The position numbers and the translations under genes are program-made. A model generated the notes under the pieces. It saw only the letters and a list, made by a program, of their open reading frames with translations, was not told the DNA's origin and made no database searches. Shown in pieces: positions 9,200 to 20,639 of a DNA stretch of 64,000 bases (its first letter is position 1; each line of letters begins with the position of its first letter). The DNA is from Geosiphon pyriformis (Eukaryota > Glomeromycota > Glomeromycetes > Archaeosporales > Geosiphonaceae): positions 356,220-420,219 of the forward strand of contig JAAOMT010000779.1 of the NCBI GenBank assembly GCA_016748015.1, read 5' to 3'.

Positions 9200-10800
9200 T
9201 TGATTTTAGTCCATGATCTTCCTTCTGCAGTCATGGGCGATGTGTTCAGGTTTCTGGCAGTAGTAGTAGTTGTGAGGATCGGATCTCCAAGATTGTTGCT
9301 GTGGATATCTGCTGTTGTTGTTATTTTCTCTTTGTTGGGGTGGTTGGTAAGTTCCTGTAGTTCCGGTTAAGAATCCCTCAATTTTCTGAGTTAGTTTCTT
9401 ACTCAATTGGGTTATTTTTGCATTGATATCAAAGGTTCCGTTAATGGCTAAATTAACAGCTTGAGTATGATTCGCTTCTTGTTCTGCAGACTCAAAATCG
9501 CAAGCGAGAGTGATGGCGTGTTGTAAACTGGTCAGATGGCGGGGTCTTACAGATCTTAGAATACTACTCCACAATCCTTTAATGAATTGATTAAGAACTT
9601 GTGCCATGGTGTAGTAGTTCCTTTCGATAGCTAATATTTAACGCAGAATTTGATTGAATCGTCCGAGATAAGTAGTTACAGCTTCATGATCTTTTTGTTT
9701 AATTATGTTAAATTGATTTTGCAATTGGATTAACGTATTGGGGTCACAGAAGTATTGCAGAAATGTGAGTTTAAACTTGGTAAAGAAGGTAAGCTTCTTT
9801 GCCAGGCTCTGGTACCACGAATCAGCAGTTCCGGTCAGAAAAAACAGCAGTGCCTAAACTGTGCAGTTGTTGTTTCAACCATTAGCGGTAATTGCTTTTT
9901 CGGCATCCACGATTCAAGAATATGTGTTATCTTCTTCACCAGAGAATTTTTCCAATTTAGCGATATTCCGGTAAGCCATGATCCGATTAATGGGTGGGAT
10001 GTTACTGGTTATGTTTAAAGGGATTGGTGTCTGCGTATTTGAGTGTTCTTCAGGTGCTAATGCTGGTTGCTTTCCTTTGTCACTTGAATCAATAGGTTGT
10101 AAGATAGCTGTTTCTTCCGTCAGAGGAGATGCTGATTCTGCTAGGTTTTGTGCTGGTGGCTGTTCCCAAGTTGACGGGTTTCCTTCTGTTTGACTGGCTG
10201 CTGGGTTAAGATTTCCAAACAGTGATCCATATTCTCCTAGTGATTTGGTCCAACTGTATTGATTCTAAGGGTGTGGATTTTTAGAAGTTTGTGATGTTTC
10301 CAACTGGGTTTCCGGGGGTGGGTTGAATACAATTCTACTTTGGGGTGTCTGATGGTATAATAGAGTTGTTGGAGAGAGGACCCTTGGTTTTTTGTTGACT
10401 GTAAACTTGGCTTGGGCAGTTATGAGGTTGTTGGATTCGTTTTTGTATTCCTCAGGGTCAGATTTCACTGGTTGTTGTACTTGAAGAAATTGTTGTTCCA
10501 CATAATATTTAATGTCTGTATCGATTATGTGCAGAGTTTCAGCGATTGCTCGGGTAGTTGTGGCTGTTGAGTACCCTAGTAAGCTTTGATGAATTTGTTT
10601 TTCAAGTTTTCCTGTATCAGTTGTGCGGCCTAACAAGCAGTCAATTTTTGCATTGATATAGTTACAAAAATCACTTTCTGCATAAGCGGTTCTTACTGGT
10701 ATTCTTAGGTCTTTTCAAAAGTATTGAAATAGTGCTTTTCTGTACGAAGAATGGTCCTTTCTTATTGTTCCAATAGTCGCCACTTTTATGTATTTTTGGG
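9200..10800 (-). pseudogene. Gypsy-A gag
   Basis: Structural protein that forms the intracellular particle. The N-terminal part (10,265-10,700) includes YINAKIDCLLGR and a Gln/Pro-rich linker. The capsid-like segment near 9,620-9,900 reads LFFLTGTADSWYQSLA and LTFLQYFCDPNTLIQLQNQF, typical of the retrotransposon gag family. The last part (9,206-9,607) ends in a zinc knuckle read as YYYCQKPEHIAHDC. The first Cys of C-x2-C-x4-H-x4-C has become Tyr, a TGT-to-TAT change. No clear initiating ATG remains near 10,795. Several in-frame stops are present, for example W-to-TGA near 10,710. Confidence 0.87.
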
Positions 10801-10826
10801 AATGCTTTGTTTCTGTAGATTTATAA

Positions 10827-10843
10827 CCTCACAGGGAGCACCA
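10827..10843 (-). other. Gypsy-A primer-binding site
   Basis: In sense orientation the 17 bases TGGTGCTCCCTGTGAGG lie two bases after the 5' LTR. They start TGG, as expected for pairing with a tRNA 3' CCA end. The primer tRNA should have an acceptor 5' strand GCTCCCT; I cannot name it. Gypsy-B has TGGTGCTCTCTGTGAGG at the same spacing (22,659-22,675). Confidence 0.85.
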
Positions 10844-10845
10844 AA

Positions 10846-11934
10846 TGTTACAGGTAAACTTGGTGGGTATGCAAAATGGTAATGTTTGGTGTTCTTAATT
10901 ATTGATGATGTGTTTTCTGTATAATTTTGTTGGCTTAGTTTTGATTATCAGTCTCTGAAGGTCTATTCCTGGATGTGAATTTTATCTGTTGAGTTCTTTG
11001 GTTATAAGGCACAGAGTTTGTCTTTCGTCGATTACAACGTTTTTCGTAAATGTGAGCTTTCTTCTCCGAGCTAATGAGCACAGTTATTAGGGTCTGGCAT
11101 TGTCTTTTTGCCCTTCTGGTAAGTTAACAAGATAATGTTAATATCCAAAACTTAGGGGGAGCTTCTTTCTTTTACCAGGCTATCATGAAGTCTATTCCCA
11201 AACAGTCAATTTTACTATGTTGTTGCTCCATAAAAAATTAAGACAAAAAAAGAAAAAAAAAGAAAAAGAAAAGAAAAGAAAGAAAAGATAAATTAGTATC
11301 GTCAATTGCCATGATCAAAAGTGATTGGTTCAAATCATTAATAGGTTCAAAGTGGTTATGTTAAGAGCATCTGTTCTAGAATGGAGGTACGAAACAAGGG
11401 TTAATTCATGTAAATTTCACGAAGTTCGAGAACATGAATTCACGATTCTGATTTCTTTTAATAATTGATTTATTTCAGGAGATGAAATAGGGAAGATAAT
11501 AAAGAATGAAAGGGTATGGATATTTTAATTTCTGGTCTAGAGATTCATATCTATTTTTTTCTTTTTTTCTTTTCTCACTTCTACAACTACTTGCTTTTAT
11601 ACATTCTTTTGGTTTTACAGGATTGCTTTCAATTGTCTCACTATCACTAGCTATTGCTTTGTTGTTTCTATTATTGCTTCGTTTTTCTACATTATCACTA
11701 GTTATCCTATGTTATAACACATTATTTGATGTTATTACATGTTATTCTGTGTTATCCTGCGTTATAACATGTTATCCTACGTTATTGTGTGCTATTCTGT
11801 GTTATCCTGCGTTATAACACGTTATCCAACATTATAACATGTTATCCAACATTATTGCATGTTATTCTGTGTTATGTCATGTTTTTGGTCACATTTCTTC
11901 ATAACTTTGGATCGGTTTTTTTACTCAGATAACA
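10846..11934 (-). repeat. Gypsy-A 5' LTR
   Basis: Starts TGTTACAGG and ends CAGATAACA, matching the left LTR over its full length. It holds the purine run (about 11,245-11,290), the TGATCA palindrome (11,303-11,327) and the GTTAT-type array (about 11,690-11,880). The base after its end starts the ATGC duplication. Confidence 0.92.
11303..11327. promoter_or_regulatory. LTR palindrome centred on TGATCA (right Gypsy-A LTR)
   Basis: Arms CAATT and GATTG flank ATGATCA, equivalent to 2,176-2,200. The core is unchanged while the arms carry transitions. Confidence 0.55.
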
Positions 11935-13753
11935 ATGCAAAAAAAATCCTGTTCAAAAGAATCTTGGAAAAAATTTTACAAGTTGTCTCAATCAAAGCAA
12001 TAGGATAAGTGTTCGTAAGAACACCCTTTCACTCATATGGTTTGGAGATCATTGACACCCAAGTCTTCTTTTAAGGCCCAGGAATAAATTCACAATCCAA
12101 GCAAAAGTTCAAAAGCACCAAAAGCATATCCAAAACTGATTTGTCACAATGTTTTCATAACTCATTTGAGATACTAAAAAGACCAGCCACTTTCCCATCA
12201 GGCAGATTTGAGATAACACCAGACATCTTATTGAAGTTAATTAAACACATCACATCAGAGAAGACATCATTAAAAACATACTCCAAAGACTAGTATTAGC
12301 AATGCCATACACCAGAGACAATAGAAACCACATTGCGCTTTCTAGTTCATTCTTCTATGATCACATTCACTTTGGTTCTAACCAGATCAGATTCCAAAAC
12401 TAATTCATCATTCATAACCAGATAATCTAAAGTCACTTTGCAAAAGAAATGTTCTAACACACTCCTAATAGTATAATTTTTGTTTAATTCGAAACTTTTC
12501 ATTTTCTTATCTATTGCTGACCTGATTTTAGATTCCCTAACATGTTCCACTTCCAACATTTTGGAAGAGTAATATGACTTTCTAACTTTGGACAAAACTG
12601 ACCAAATGGCATCAAAGAAGGAACCTGACAGAAAAAAAAACTTCATTACAGAAGCATTAATTGAATTCAAACTTTCCTACTTGTCAAGCAAGAATGTAAA
12701 TTCTTCAAAAGAATTCAAACAAAACGTCTTAACCAACTTTGACACTAAGAGCTCCAGCTTGTGAAATTTGAATGACTTCTTAACAAAAACGTGATCATAA
12801 TTTTTAAACTATTTCTTCTTAAAAACTGCCTCAGCAAATAAACATAATACTTTACAGAGAACAACTTACATCGCATCCAAGTCTGAGTGCATTCTGGTCA
12901 CAAGAAAGTTGTCATACAACATAGCAGCATTTGCCACCGTATCATCCTTAAATTTGGCCCATTTAATATTATCCGCCCCTTTGCAATTGTACTTCCAACA
13001 ATTTTTATTTGCTTGTTTGCGAATAGAATTTAGTCAGACATCAAGCAAACCATCTATATTTACCAACACTAAAACAGTCTGATGATCAGTATCAAAGTAT
13101 TCCTTAACACCAAACACACCATGACCCACCACTGCATTGACCAAGTTCAAAGAAATGAGCACATAATCTATCATCTTGACAATGCCTTGAGAATTGGACT
13201 AAGTTGGTGCTTTTTCACAAGAGCTCTCACCTAAGGCATTAACTAAACCAAAATCTAAACATTTCTTGAAACTTGTACACTTACTGAAACCATCTTCATT
13301 AAAATTACCTCCAAGAATAATGAAAGAAGATTTATTGACAGTCTTAGCAATAAGAGAATTGATATCACCAGTCTGAGAAAACTGGGCTACTGAAAAGACT
13401 TCAGCATAAAGCCCTAAAATTGACACTGAAAGTTTGTTTTTGAAAAGCAACTTGATAGACAGAAGCTGACCAGGCACTTCTGAAATTTTGCATATATGTC
13501 TTGTCAAAAAAGAGTTCATAACAACCACAACACCAGCACCCAGATAACCAGATTTTAAACCAGAGGTAAACACTTGCACATCATCAAATTTGTTGACAAT
13601 TCAGAGGTGAATCTTCCCTCTTAACTTTGATTCTGTGAAAATAGAAACTAAATTGTTCTTTTCCTTGTGCCAATGAATGATATCATCCTGCTTAGCAGGA
13701 TTGTTTATTCCTCTAACATTACAAATTACAACTTTCCAGATCATATCACTCAT
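11935..13753 (-). pseudogene. LINE-A ORF2, 5' segment: endonuclease and start of reverse transcriptase
   Basis: ORF2 starts at ATG 13,753 (MSDMIWKVVICNVRG). It shows an APE-type endonuclease: TESKLRGK with the catalytic Glu, LGAGVVVVMN, FIILGGNFNEDG (13,292-13,312, the GGDFN box with Asp changed to Asn), MIDYVLIS and TDHQTVLV. An early TGA replaces Trp near 13,606. RT N-terminal motifs follow, with SKPYE, TYPIALIETTCKIFSK and LLNRIFFA, up to the Gypsy-A insertion point. The endonuclease nicks target DNA and RT primes on the nick, the standard LINE mechanism. Confidence 0.87.
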
Positions 13754-15543
13754 TGAGAAGAAAGAGGGGTAGAAGCCGAACCAGTATTGTCTATTTTAGC
13801 TGAAAGGCTTATAACTGTGATCAAAAAATTGTTTAATGTTTCCTTCATTTTCAAGATAACTACAGAATTGAAAACCACCACTCCTGCAACAGTTTCACTA
13901 CTAGTGACCACACCCAAACTCTCACTCATTACTATATCTGCCTCTTGATTCTATAATAAAGAGATCATCAACAGCTGACATTTAGGGCTAAGCTAAGAAA
14001 CCATTGGCTCAGGTGTGTCCAACCTCTTAGCCAGCATGTCAATATGCTCTGTGAGGCTGGTAAAATTGCACTCAAGAGTGGCAAACCTATCACTCAATTC
14101 TGAAGATACCAGTGGGATAGGCTTCATCTCCAAAGAGAAGCCAGCTTTCAACAAAACATTCCAAGCAGAAAGAGAAGGAAAAGAAGACTCACCAGCAATT
14201 TATGTCCATGAGACACCACCAAAAGAAACAGAATAGGTAATTGGAGCTAAACATTTGGTGTATATGGCAGCCAGCCTACTTTTATCCAAGTCCAAGAGAG
14301 TCTTCCATAATGAAGCACCAGAAGAGACATTCTTTTTCCCACCAACAGGACAGGTCAATAACATATGGCCCAATTTCTTACACTCAGCACACTTGGCTGA
14401 AACAAAATAAGACCAGTGCAGATTGGCCTCCTTTAGTACAGACATGGTTTCTATAACAGCATCCAATAATTCAGCAGGATCAAAACAAACAGTAGCACAC
14501 CTGGCCTGAGCATAAGAAACCAGGTAATGGTCAATTACACAAGTTTTCCCACCCACTGAGACAACATAATCTCAAATATCATGTGCATTGGTTTCTATTG
14601 ATAGAGTATACAAAAGGGCTTTGTAAATATCTTGTGCATTCCATGATTCTTTGTTTATGTCAGATCTAGCAATGCACACAGCATTTTTCCCAATCAGGAT
14701 AGATCAATATGCTGCGACCAAATCAGTATGCTCAACCTTTCCAAATTCAACCACTGTTTTCTGCCACAGCCCCACCAATTGCATATTAATCGACTTAATA
14801 ATGCCAAACTTAGATAGTGCAGTATGCACAGTCTTAGTTAATATACCAATTGGAATCTTCTTTAACACCACAGTCCAATCTGAATGTCCAGATGATTTTT
14901 TGAGATCGAAGTTTACCATAATCTTTGCTTTTTCAGCCTTTTTGGAAGCCTGCACCAGACTTAATTTAGAAGTAAACATTGCTCTGATGATCTCAACAAA
15001 TTTTGAGGAAGTAAAGGCCCTCCCAAAACCATTGACTTTTGAAAACAACTTCTTGACTACTTGAAGCTTTTCTTAAGAAGATTTTCTAACCATCTTGTCC
15101 AAACCAATATCCAAAATAAAGAACTTATGAACAGAAATGTTAACCAGATTCTTTAAAGGTGGGGGGAGTTCTAATGAAGCATCTAAAAGAATACTATTCT
15201 CATTGTTGCTTATAGAGAAATCAATTTTTCCTAAAGGTTTGCCCAATGCCTTCTTGGTTTTAACTTTTGAACTAATAGATGTTTAATTAGGATCACCAGC
15301 AATAGCACTACCTTCACCATAATCAAAACTGGTCTCTTTCACCAGACATTCCTCTTTCATATCAATGCTATCAGATTCAGTAGTGTCACTAGTCTTTGAA
15401 CTTCATGAGCAACTAATTTGGACCTTAAAACCAACAATATTACCACCAGAACCATTCTCTAAAACACCATCTCTCCTTTTTTTTCTTGGAAGAACAGATT
15501 TGAAGCCATCACCAGAACCAGAGACCTTAGCAGCCTTTTTCAT
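13750..15543 (-). pseudogene. LINE-A ORF1, RRM plus CCHC RNA-binding protein
   Basis: A single frame of 597 codons from ATG 15,543 to TGA 13,750 with no frameshift and about seven in-frame stops. Near the N-terminus PRKKRRDG could be a nuclear signal, followed by acidic and Ser-rich sequence. An RRM-like fold is suggested at about 14,704-14,890 (VVLKKIPIG … FGIIKSINMQLVG … KTVVEF). A CCHC zinc knuckle, CAECKKLGHMLLTC, lies near 14,350-14,395. A possible coiled segment (LSDRFATLECNFTSLTEH, RLDTPEPM) precedes the end. ORF1 proteins bind the element RNA. The stop overlaps the ORF2 ATG as ATGA, so ORF2 may be translated by re-initiation. Confidence 0.85.
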
Positions 15544-15694
15544 GACAGCAATACTACAGCTAATGGTGGCCTCATAATCAAGAATAAAAGGTTTGGATTT
15601 ATTGTACTAAATTGTAAAAAACTTTTTTCAAAAAAACTGACTCTTTTTTGGGAATTTGGGATGAATGAGAGAAAAAAGTTTTTCAATTTGGTTT
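15544..15694 (-). promoter_or_regulatory. LINE-A 5' leader
   Basis: About 150 bp upstream of ORF1. It contains AAAAAACTTTTTTC and a TTTTTTGGGAATTTGGGATG segment that recurs at the 5' end of LINE-D (about 62,835-62,890). The shared end defines the LINE 5' terminus and probably holds the internal promoter. No promoter motif is identified. Confidence 0.55.
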
Positions 15695-15889
15695 ATTTAT
15701 ATTATAAAATATTAAATTTATATATATTTAATATATTTTTTTGTTATAATTTTCTTTAATTATTTTTTATTATTTTTAATAATTTTTATTATTATTATTT
15801 ATTAACTTATTATTTAACTTATAATATAATAATATTTTTTGTAAAATTATTTTGTTTTTTATTATATAAATAATTAAAAAAATACTTTG
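15695..15889. other. AT-rich low-complexity gap
   Basis: Almost only A and T, with TTATTATTATT and TATATATTTAATATA runs. I see no gene or recognisable element; it separates LINE-A from LINE-E. Confidence 0.6.
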
Positions 15890-16713
15890 TAATATTTTTT
15901 TTAATTTTAATGAGTGAAATTCAACTGTTATTTAATATATAGAACCAAACTAAGTAGCTTAAACTAAATATAATTCATATATTTTTTATATATGATTAAC
16001 TATTTAAGCCAGATAAAGCAATATTATATATTTATATGAATTTTTATATTATTATTCAAGTTAGAAAAAACAAATACAGTTTGCATTTACCAAAACTAAT
16101 AGCAAAAAATTTAATTATTTCTAAAAAATAAATTATATTATCTGATAAACCAGTTATTAAGCCAGTAGTTAAATCAGATATTATACTATTATTATTTATT
16201 AAATTTGCTCTCTCAATATCTGTTTTAAACTTAATCATAATAAACTATACTCTTAAATAATAAATTTTTACTAATTATCTCATATATACAATTACAGTAT
16301 TCAAAGTTTTTTTCTTGTTATTAAACATTATTATAGCTTTTAAATATTATTTTTTTAGCACAAATTTCTTGTAAATTGTAACATACAAACTTATATTAAC
16401 CAAATATTTAGAAAAAGTTTTTAGTATGACAGAAAAAAAGAAAGTACAAACACCAATTAAAAAAAATCAGATGTTAAAAAGCTTAATCAGAATTTTTTTA
16501 TAAACAAAAACATATTTAGAGTAAATAAAAACATGATCTAAAAATTTTATTTTCTTATACAATAAACATAATATTCTAAAGTATTTCTTATCATACAATT
16601 TTTTTTTAATAGTTACAAGCAAATATTTATGTACAGCTTTTATTAAATATATATACAGATTGGCAAATTTATTGTTTATAAAACCAGAAAACATGTGTAA
16701 ATTAGGATGTTAT
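15890..16713 (-). pseudogene. LINE-E, 3' end of ORF2 and 3' UTR
   Basis: Minus-strand reading from 16,694 gives FSGFINNKFANLYIYLIKAV, then LCLLYKKIKFLDHVFIY, which corresponds to the Cys/His motif at the LINE C-terminus with two Cys changed to Tyr. It ends near 16,056 with LSDNIIYFLEIIKFFAISFG. The 3' UTR holds a hairpin (15,976-15,994) equivalent to that of LINE-C, and the tail starts at about 15,890. The element is interrupted at 16,714 by Gypsy-B and continues at 37,645-37,790. It is more AT-rich and more broken than LINE-A. Confidence 0.75.
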
Positions 16714-17617
16714 TGTTACAGATAATTATTTAGAGTGTTGGTACAAATAACAAACTTATAACTTAGTGTTTAATAGCTTGATAATATTAGTAATATCTAA
16801 AGATTTTAGTTGAATCTTTTATATAATAAACAAAGATTCAATAGATAGTTTCTTCTATGAATTTTTTTTTAGTATAATAGCTGGTTTAATCTGGCAATTA
16901 TGCTTTTTTAATAAACTATCCTTAAATTTTTACTTTTATCTTTGAGTTTTTTACCAGATTATTTTTAATATCAAATATTTAGCACTTAATTTTTTTTAAT
17001 TAATTAGTAAACAACAAAAAAAACAAAACAAAAAAATAATGAAAATAAAAGAAAATAAAAAATTAGTATTTTATCAATAGTTATAATCAAAAGCTATTGA
17101 TCCAATGTAATTAAATATTGAATTCTATTAATATAGAGTATTAATAGAATAAAAATGATTAATATTTCTTAATTAAGCAATAATAATATGGATTTAGGTG
17201 ATAATAAATATTTTATTAATATGTAATTTGATTTTGTTTCAAATTGTAAAAAACCATCTTTTAAAGAAAAAAGTATTAGATAATTAATTAATTGTTGGTA
17301 TTGATTCTGTCTTTTATGTTTTTAATATTTTTACTATATATATATAATTTTTGTTATATAAAATCTTATATTTTCTTAAGCAATATGTCCTATTTTTTCT
17401 AATAATGCTTTTATTACTAAGCAATATATCATAATTTTCTGATAATATGTTCATTGCTAAGCAGTGTGTCATAATTCACTAACAATATACACATTGTTAA
17501 GCAATATGTCATAATTTTTTGACATTATGCTTACTTGCTAAGTATTATTTTCCTATTGGTCTATTTTTCTATTTGTTTTTTCTACTTTCTTTTTTTGTAT
17601 TTTTTCTATAAATAATA
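16714..17617 (-). repeat. Gypsy-B left (3') LTR
   Basis: Starts TGTTACAG and ends TATAAATAATA, followed by a decayed polypurine tract (17,618-17,634). It contains the A-rich run (about 17,005-17,062), the palindrome CAATAG…CTATTG (17,075-17,099) and a tandem array of about 35-bp units with GCTAAGCAATATGTCATAAT (about 17,375-17,550). It matches the right LTR and the solo LTR at 39,042-39,969. Confidence 0.85.
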
Positions 17618-17634
17618 TTATTTTCTTTTTTAAT

Positions 17635-18110
17635 ATTAAGCTCTGTTAAAATTTTTATTTTGAATTAAGTTTATTATTTTTTTTAATATTGTTTATTCAA
17701 TTTTGTTCCTTATTTTTTTATATTAAAAGTTGTTTATTCTTCTTTATTGATTAACAGTTATTGTTTCTATTTTTTAGTATAGCAGTATTTTTGGATAACT
17801 TTAAAATATGGTATGTAGTTAGTAAATTGTTTTGATGTATAGTTTGGATTTTGTCTTTTTTTTCATAAAATCTTCAATTTATTGTACTATTTCTTGATTG
17901 AATATTCTTTTGAATTTATTAATATATAATTTCTGGATATTTAGCTTTTGTTTCAATTGATAATAATAGTATAATACTGGAAGTTGTTCTATTTATAGCT
18001 TTCAGTTTTCTTTAATTAGCTCTTTTGTTAAGATTATTAATAGTATTTTCCCAAAAGTGTTTATTACTTTTTCTATAACTTTATTTAACTAGTGTTTTGT
18101 TTGATTCTGT
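17635..18110 (-). pseudogene. Domain X remnant of Gypsy-B
   Basis: Minus-strand reading shows YYYQLKQKLNIQKLY and then IFNQEIVQ…IEDF, matching the domain X landmarks of A (WFYKIGEQLDLKTLY, MFNKEAIQQVEKF) and C (YYQLGKHLNIQTLY, VFDKTTIQLLEPF). It is heavily decayed with many stops, yet it was kept when RT to integrase was lost. Sequence at 18,060-18,240 is unclear; faint integrase-like wording (NKVIEKVINTFG) is too weak to call. Confidence 0.55.
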
Positions 18111-18239
18111 GGTTACTGATATGTAGTGCTTTTTGCTTTTTTTGCTTTTTGGTGTTTTGATAACAAATAATTTGGTAATTAATAACAATTTCTATGTTTA
18201 ATTATTGTTAATTTATGATCTAAAATAATTGTTGTACTA

Positions 18240-18890
18240 TTGTGTATATTGAAATTTTGATGTGTTTGTTGTTTTTGGCTGGTATATAAAGATTAATAAT
18301 GGCAATTTTTCTTAATTTACAAATGTTTGTTTCTGTTTCAAAAATTTGGGATTGGTCTTTTACTTTTTTTTTTATAACTATCATATATTAGTTATATGAT
18401 AAAATAAAAATTGATTAATGAATAGAAATAATTTCTCTTTTATTAATTGTTTCTTCTTCTGTTATATTAACTGGTATATTTATTCTACTCATTAATTTGA
18501 ATTTTTTTATCTTTTTTACTGTAATTCCTAACTCTTTCCTTATTTTTACTAATATTAACTAAGCTATTTTAATTAGAGACAAAAATATTGTCTGTAGTAT
18601 CTTTTTATTTGGTTCAATTATATATATCTTTTCCAAGTTGTTTTGTAGTATTGTAATAATATTTCTTATATATCTTGTATTAATTATTTTTCTTTTGATA
18701 TTAATCTTTTTTTTCACTAAACTAAATCTAAAGACTAGTTGAATTATTGTTATTACTGAAATTTTCAGTGCTATTTTCAGATCTATACTAATATGTAAAT
18801 GAAATTCCAATCTGATAGCAGTTTTCCTTAAATACTTAAAATCAAACTCTGTATTGGTATTATATGCATGTTCTGACATAATATTTTTAT
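18240..18890 (-). pseudogene. Gypsy-B dUTPase and linker
   Basis: Minus-strand reading at 18,559-18,879 gives AYNTNTEFDF (motif 1), VFRFSLVKKKI (motif 2), KIINTRYIRNI (motif 3) and KKILQTIFLSLIKI (motif 4). Motif 5 is degenerate after RKELGITVKKIKKF. Gly residues are replaced by Glu, Lys or Arg as expected from G-to-A change. The linker reads ICKLRKIAIINLYIPAKNNK, matching NLYLPAKAHK of Gypsy-A. The homology then stops, which marks the internal deletion point near 18,240. Confidence 0.75.
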
Positions 18891-18899
18891 TATTATTGC

Positions 18900-20000
18900 T
18901 AAACCATTTTAGTTCTTATTCCATTAACAAATCTGGAAGTGCAATATACTGTTTGGAGTGGTAATTGGAATTTGAATTGTCATTGTTATTGTTATAATAA
19001 ATAGAATTAGAATCATTGTTGTCATTATTGTCAAAGTCTGAATTGTAATTGATTTTCAATTCTGATTCTGATATGTATTCGCTAATTGGTTCTTTTTTTT
19101 TGGAAATTGAATAAATTATGCATAATAGTAGATTTTAAATAAGATCACAATTATTACAATATTCAAAATCACTGAAAATTAGGCAATATTTACAAAGTCT
19201 TGTATTTAACTGTTTCAAATACTGTTTTTTTTTTTTTAATAGGTGCTAAGTCTTAATAGTATTTATAAAATTGTTCTGAATCATTTAGAATATTAATAAA
19301 TACATCTGAATTAAAAATGAAAACAGTTTTGATTGGTTTTGGTAGATTATTCTTGATTGTTAATATTTTATTAAGTAAAATGTCTTTAACTTTGGCACTT
19401 ATCATTTGCCAAATTTTGTCTTCATTATATAAGTAGTCATTCAAGTATAAAAGTGCTCAATTTTATGTAACATTAAAAAATATTTCTTAGCTTACCCAAT
19501 CACTTATTAGGATCATGTATTAATACAATATGTTATATGTTTAATCAAGAATATTATTCTATATTTTTTTATTAAGTAATGTTTTTCTACAAGTGAGATA
19601 TGGTTTGTTGTTCTATTTTTTTTGTCATTTAGGGTGATTAAAGTATTCTTAATAACATAACTTGTAGTGATAATAAGCACATATTTAGTAGTTTTTGTTT
19701 AGTAAAATCCAAGCTCTCATAAATAAAAGCTTTTCTTTATAATTAATATACTTAAATAGAATATATAACAGTTTTTTTTTTGTGTTCATAAAATAAGATT
19801 AGTTTTAATTACTAGTTATTTTTTTGGTGGCTGTGATGACTTTTGGTTTATTTTCTTTCTTTTTTTTTTTGTCATTTTAAAAAAGTATTAGTGGTAATTT
19901 GTTGTGTTTATCTTTAGCCCATAAAACTTAATAAACTTCTCAGATAGGTTTTGTTTTCTTTTTTCAAATTTGATTAGTAATAATTAAGTAGTAGTGTTTG
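18900..20000 (-). pseudogene. Gypsy-B remnant of cysteine-rich region
   Basis: The best preserved part is 19,253-19,444, reading NDYLYNEDKIWQMISAKVKD then ILTIKNNLPKP. This aligns with NGYPHDD…AEGATPEKIREIKNNP of Gypsy-A and HYPYDEDKLYNTTQAKVRKG of Gypsy-C, downstream of the CxxC pairs. The CxxC pairs themselves are too decayed to read reliably. Confidence 0.55.
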
Positions 20001-20295
20001 ATTTGAAGTAGCTATAAGTAGCAAATATCTGAGTTTGCTAACTATTTTAATTAAGCTATAGCTCCTAAATATTTCAGTTGAGCATAGTATTGGTTTTGGA
20101 CAGCCAGTTATTATCAATAAAAGTCTGGTACTGTATGGTTTCTATTACAAAAACCTTGATAAATGCCATAATACTATTAATTTCAAATGAGAAGTTGTCA
20201 ATTTTACCAATAAAAATTTTTATTATTTCATTGATTGTAATTATTCTGGCACTAGCAGCACAATCAACTTAATAACTTAATTAGTTCATAAGTTG

Positions 20296-20575
20296 TCATG
20301 TGATAATGTTGTCTGCTAAACTACTATTAAAGATTAGTTTAATAAGGTGGCTATTAACTTTAATATTAATATACATAGTGGTAATTGGTTTGGTATTGAG
20401 AACAGCTTTATTAAACAAGAGTGTTTCTAATTGGATTTCTAATTCGAAGAAAAATATAGCTACAAATAATTCATCTTTTATAATAGTTGCTAGTAGAATA
20501 TTGTTGGTAAGTGTTTGGTTAATTTCCAAATTGTTAGATGCATTGTCTTCTGGAATAACCAGAAGACTTAAATAG
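20296..20575 (-). pseudogene. Gypsy-B protease remnant
   Basis: Minus-strand frame with LLFNKAVLNTKPITTMYINI and the active-site segment KLIFNSSLADNI. The D-S-G triad is read as N-S-S, both changes being G-to-A in the sense strand. It corresponds to LFSGAAINQDKPIMALY…LILDSGSAGS of Gypsy-A. Downstream sequence to about 20,000 matches the protease C-terminus only loosely. Confidence 0.7.
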
Positions 20576-20639
20576 TTTTGAAAATTTGAGTTTTAAGTAT
20601 ATTCACTTTTTAAACTCTGCTGGCATAATTCTGATAGTT

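Larger units (their letters stand above)
1723..11934 (-). mobile_element. Gypsy-A, near-full-length Ty3/gypsy LTR retrotransposon
   Basis: A 10.2-kb element on the minus strand, bounded by two LTRs of about 1,085 and 1,089 bp that begin TGTTAC and end with TAACA (plus-strand view). The 4-bp sequence ATGC flanks both ends (1,719-1,722 and 11,935-11,938) and fits a target-site duplication. Sense order is 5' LTR (10,846-11,934), PBS, gag, protease, cysteine-rich module, dUTPase, reverse transcriptase, RNase H, integrase, domain X, polypurine tract, 3' LTR (1,723-2,807). It sits inside LINE-A. Every coding domain has stops or lost residues, so it is a dead copy. It is among the least decayed elements here, so it probably inserted relatively late. 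Confidence 0.93.
1..15694 (-). mobile_element. LINE-A, two-ORF non-LTR retrotransposon, split by Gypsy-A
   Basis: A non-LTR retrotransposon on the minus strand. Its 5' end is near 15,694 and its 3' end lies beyond the left edge. ORF1 (13,750-15,543) and ORF2 (13,753 leftward) are both readable but carry many stops. The element is interrupted by Gypsy-A at 1,723-11,934; removing Gypsy-A and one copy of the 4-bp ATGC duplication joins ORF2 in the middle of the reverse transcriptase fingers. The same protein family recurs as LINE-C, LINE-D and LINE-E in this window. The order of RRM/CCHC ORF1, APE-type endonuclease, reverse transcriptase and RNase H is seen in the sequence. Assignment to a named LINE clade is not attempted. 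Confidence 0.9.

Noticed and set aside
10827-10843. tRNA gene fragment
   Set aside because: The 17-bp tRNA-like 3' end lies two bases from an LTR and has no cloverleaf around it, so it is a primer-binding site.
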